A DNA stretch of 32,034 nt. It comes from Paracoccus versutus (GTDB taxonomy: Bacteria; Pseudomonadota; Alphaproteobacteria; Rhodobacterales; Rhodobacteraceae). The position numbers and the translations under genes are program-made. The stretch covers positions 1 to 32,034 of the forward strand of contig NZ_JRKO01000057.1 in assembly GCF_000763885.1 (NCBI RefSeq), given 5' to 3'. Each line of letters starts with the position of its first letter. Positions within the stretch are counted from its first letter, which is position 1. The notes beneath the pieces are model-generated. The model did not search any database, had not been told where the DNA came from, and saw nothing but the letters and a program-made list of their open reading frames with translations. Positions 31,405 to 32,034 of the stretch are shown here, piece by piece.

Positions 31405-31818
31405 CTATCCGGCCCCCTGCAAGGCAACCCTGACGGGGTCGGGCACCGGGACGCTTTGGCGCGCCAGCGCGTCGAAGAACACCTCGACCACCTCGCAGGT
31501 CGCGACGGTCCGGCCGGTGGCGGCTTCCTGCATCGTCAGCGCCAGGGTCACGGATTTGCCGCCGATGCGCGCCGGCTGCCCCGAGATCGCCAGTACCTCG
31601 CCGGCCGTGACCTCGGATCGGTATTCGATCTTCAACTGGGCGGTGACGGGGATCACCCCGGGCTGTCCCGGAGGGGGAACCTCCACCCCCGCCTGGGACC
31701 AGAAGATGAAGATCGCGTCGTCGAAGGCGGCCGCGTAATGGCGGGCGTTCAGATGCCCGAAATGATCGCAATGCCAGCGATGCGCAACCACCGCATTGAG
31801 CGGAACGGGAAAGCGCAT
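31405..31818 (-). CDS. Hotdog acyl-CoA thioesterase (4HBT type, CdhB-like)
   Basis: 137 residues from ATG 31818. The family signature VAHRWHCDHFGHLNARHYAA contains the catalytic Asp of D..GH.N...Y; later blocks are FDDAIFIFWSQAG, LKIEYRSEVTAGEVLAIS, SVTLALTMQEAATGR and CEVVEVFFDALAR. It hydrolyses acyl-CoA esters in the cytoplasm. It starts four bases after the stop of the cleavage-enzyme gene, with GGAG in between; ATG 31854 inside the upstream gene is less likely. In carnitine-degradation operons a thioesterase of this type (cdhB, betainyl-CoA thioesterase) pairs with a BKACE enzyme, as here. Confidence 0.85.
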   Translation of the reverse strand: MRFPVPLNAVVAHRWHCDHFGHLNARHYAAAFDDAIFIFWSQAGVEVPPPGQPGVIPVTAQLKIEYRSEVTAGEVLAISGQPARIGGKSVTLALTMQEAATGRTVATCEVVEVFFDALARQSVPVPDPVRVALQGAG

Positions 31819-31822
31819 CTCC

Positions 31823-32034
31823 TCAGCCCGCCAGGCGTTTTTCGGCAAGCGCATCGAGGCCCAAGATCCCGCGCGCCTCGTCCGGGGTGGCGACCTCGCA
31901 GCCCAGGTCGGCGATGATGCGGCTGGCGCGCTCGACCAGCTGGCCGTTGGTGGCGAAGACGCCGCGTTCCAGGTAGATGTTGTCCTCGAGCCCCACCCGG
32001 CAATGGCCGCCCAGGATCGTGGACAGCGCCACGA
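31823..32034 (-). CDS. Beta-keto acid cleavage enzyme (BKACE/DUF849, CdhC-like), 3' end
   Basis: Only the last 70 residues are in the window: STILGGHCRVGLEDNIYLER, GVFATNGQLVERASRIIADL, GCEVATPDEARGILGL. The GGH.RVGLEDN.YL motif is the hallmark C-terminal block of BKACE proteins, which use acetyl-CoA to cleave beta-keto acids in a zinc-dependent (beta/alpha)8 barrel. With the thioesterase next to it and a binding protein beyond, 3-dehydrocarnitine is the likeliest substrate (CdhC), but the specificity residues lie outside the window. Confidence 0.85.
   Translation of the reverse strand, partial: VALSTILGGHCRVGLEDNIYLERGVFATNGQLVERASRIIADLGCEVATPDEARGILGLDALAEKRLAG

Overview
The window comes from a high-GC alphaproteobacterium, most likely a member of the Rhodobacteraceae such as Paracoccus. 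The basis is codon use, the scoAB and carnitine-type genes, Hint/RTX proteins and the IS3, IS66 and IS1182 remnants. This is a reading from recalled protein families; no search was run.

Region 1-6757 is ordinary chromosome. It starts with the 5' part of an exported, degenerate caspase-like protein (minus strand). A tightly coupled operon follows on the plus strand: a Tat-exported sulfite-oxidase-fold protein without any cysteine, a two-TM histidine kinase and a LuxR-type response regulator, then a YjdM zinc-ribbon gene. scoAB (3-oxoacid CoA-transferase) is transcribed on the minus strand, with a PAS-LuxR regulator divergent from it and a repeated GGAATAC/GTATTCC motif between them.

Region 6758-15240 is a scarred accessory zone. 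It holds a frameshifted AAA+ ATPase flanked by two related small proteins (one decayed), an alpha/beta hydrolase that has lost its N-terminus and is frameshifted, an intact atypical pyruvate kinase, and a siderophore-uptake block (TonB receptor, small protein, RhtX-like MFS). An IS1182-type fragment has beheaded the receptor and an IS3-type fragment has cut off the transporter.

Region 15241-28412 is an RTX/Hint island, almost all on the minus strand. Upstream to downstream in transcription it carries an ohr start fragment, an HlyC-like acyltransferase remnant, a small exported protein, and a very large RTX protein with an internal Hint domain. The large protein is split by a frameshift at a run of five G and has an AT-richer N-terminus. 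An IS66 remnant and a serine recombinase gene come next, then a second RTX protein with a C-terminal Hint domain, an outer-membrane barrel protein, and two pairs of small GTGA-coupled genes, one of which encodes a lipoprotein and an H-type lectin. No type I secretion transporter lies in the window.

Region 28413-32034 returns to chromosome-like content: a TetR regulator with a NemR-like operator, an unknown protein, and a minus-strand operon end with a beta-keto acid cleavage enzyme, a hotdog thioesterase and a PotD-type binding protein. That set resembles carnitine catabolism (cdhC-cdhB and a binding protein).
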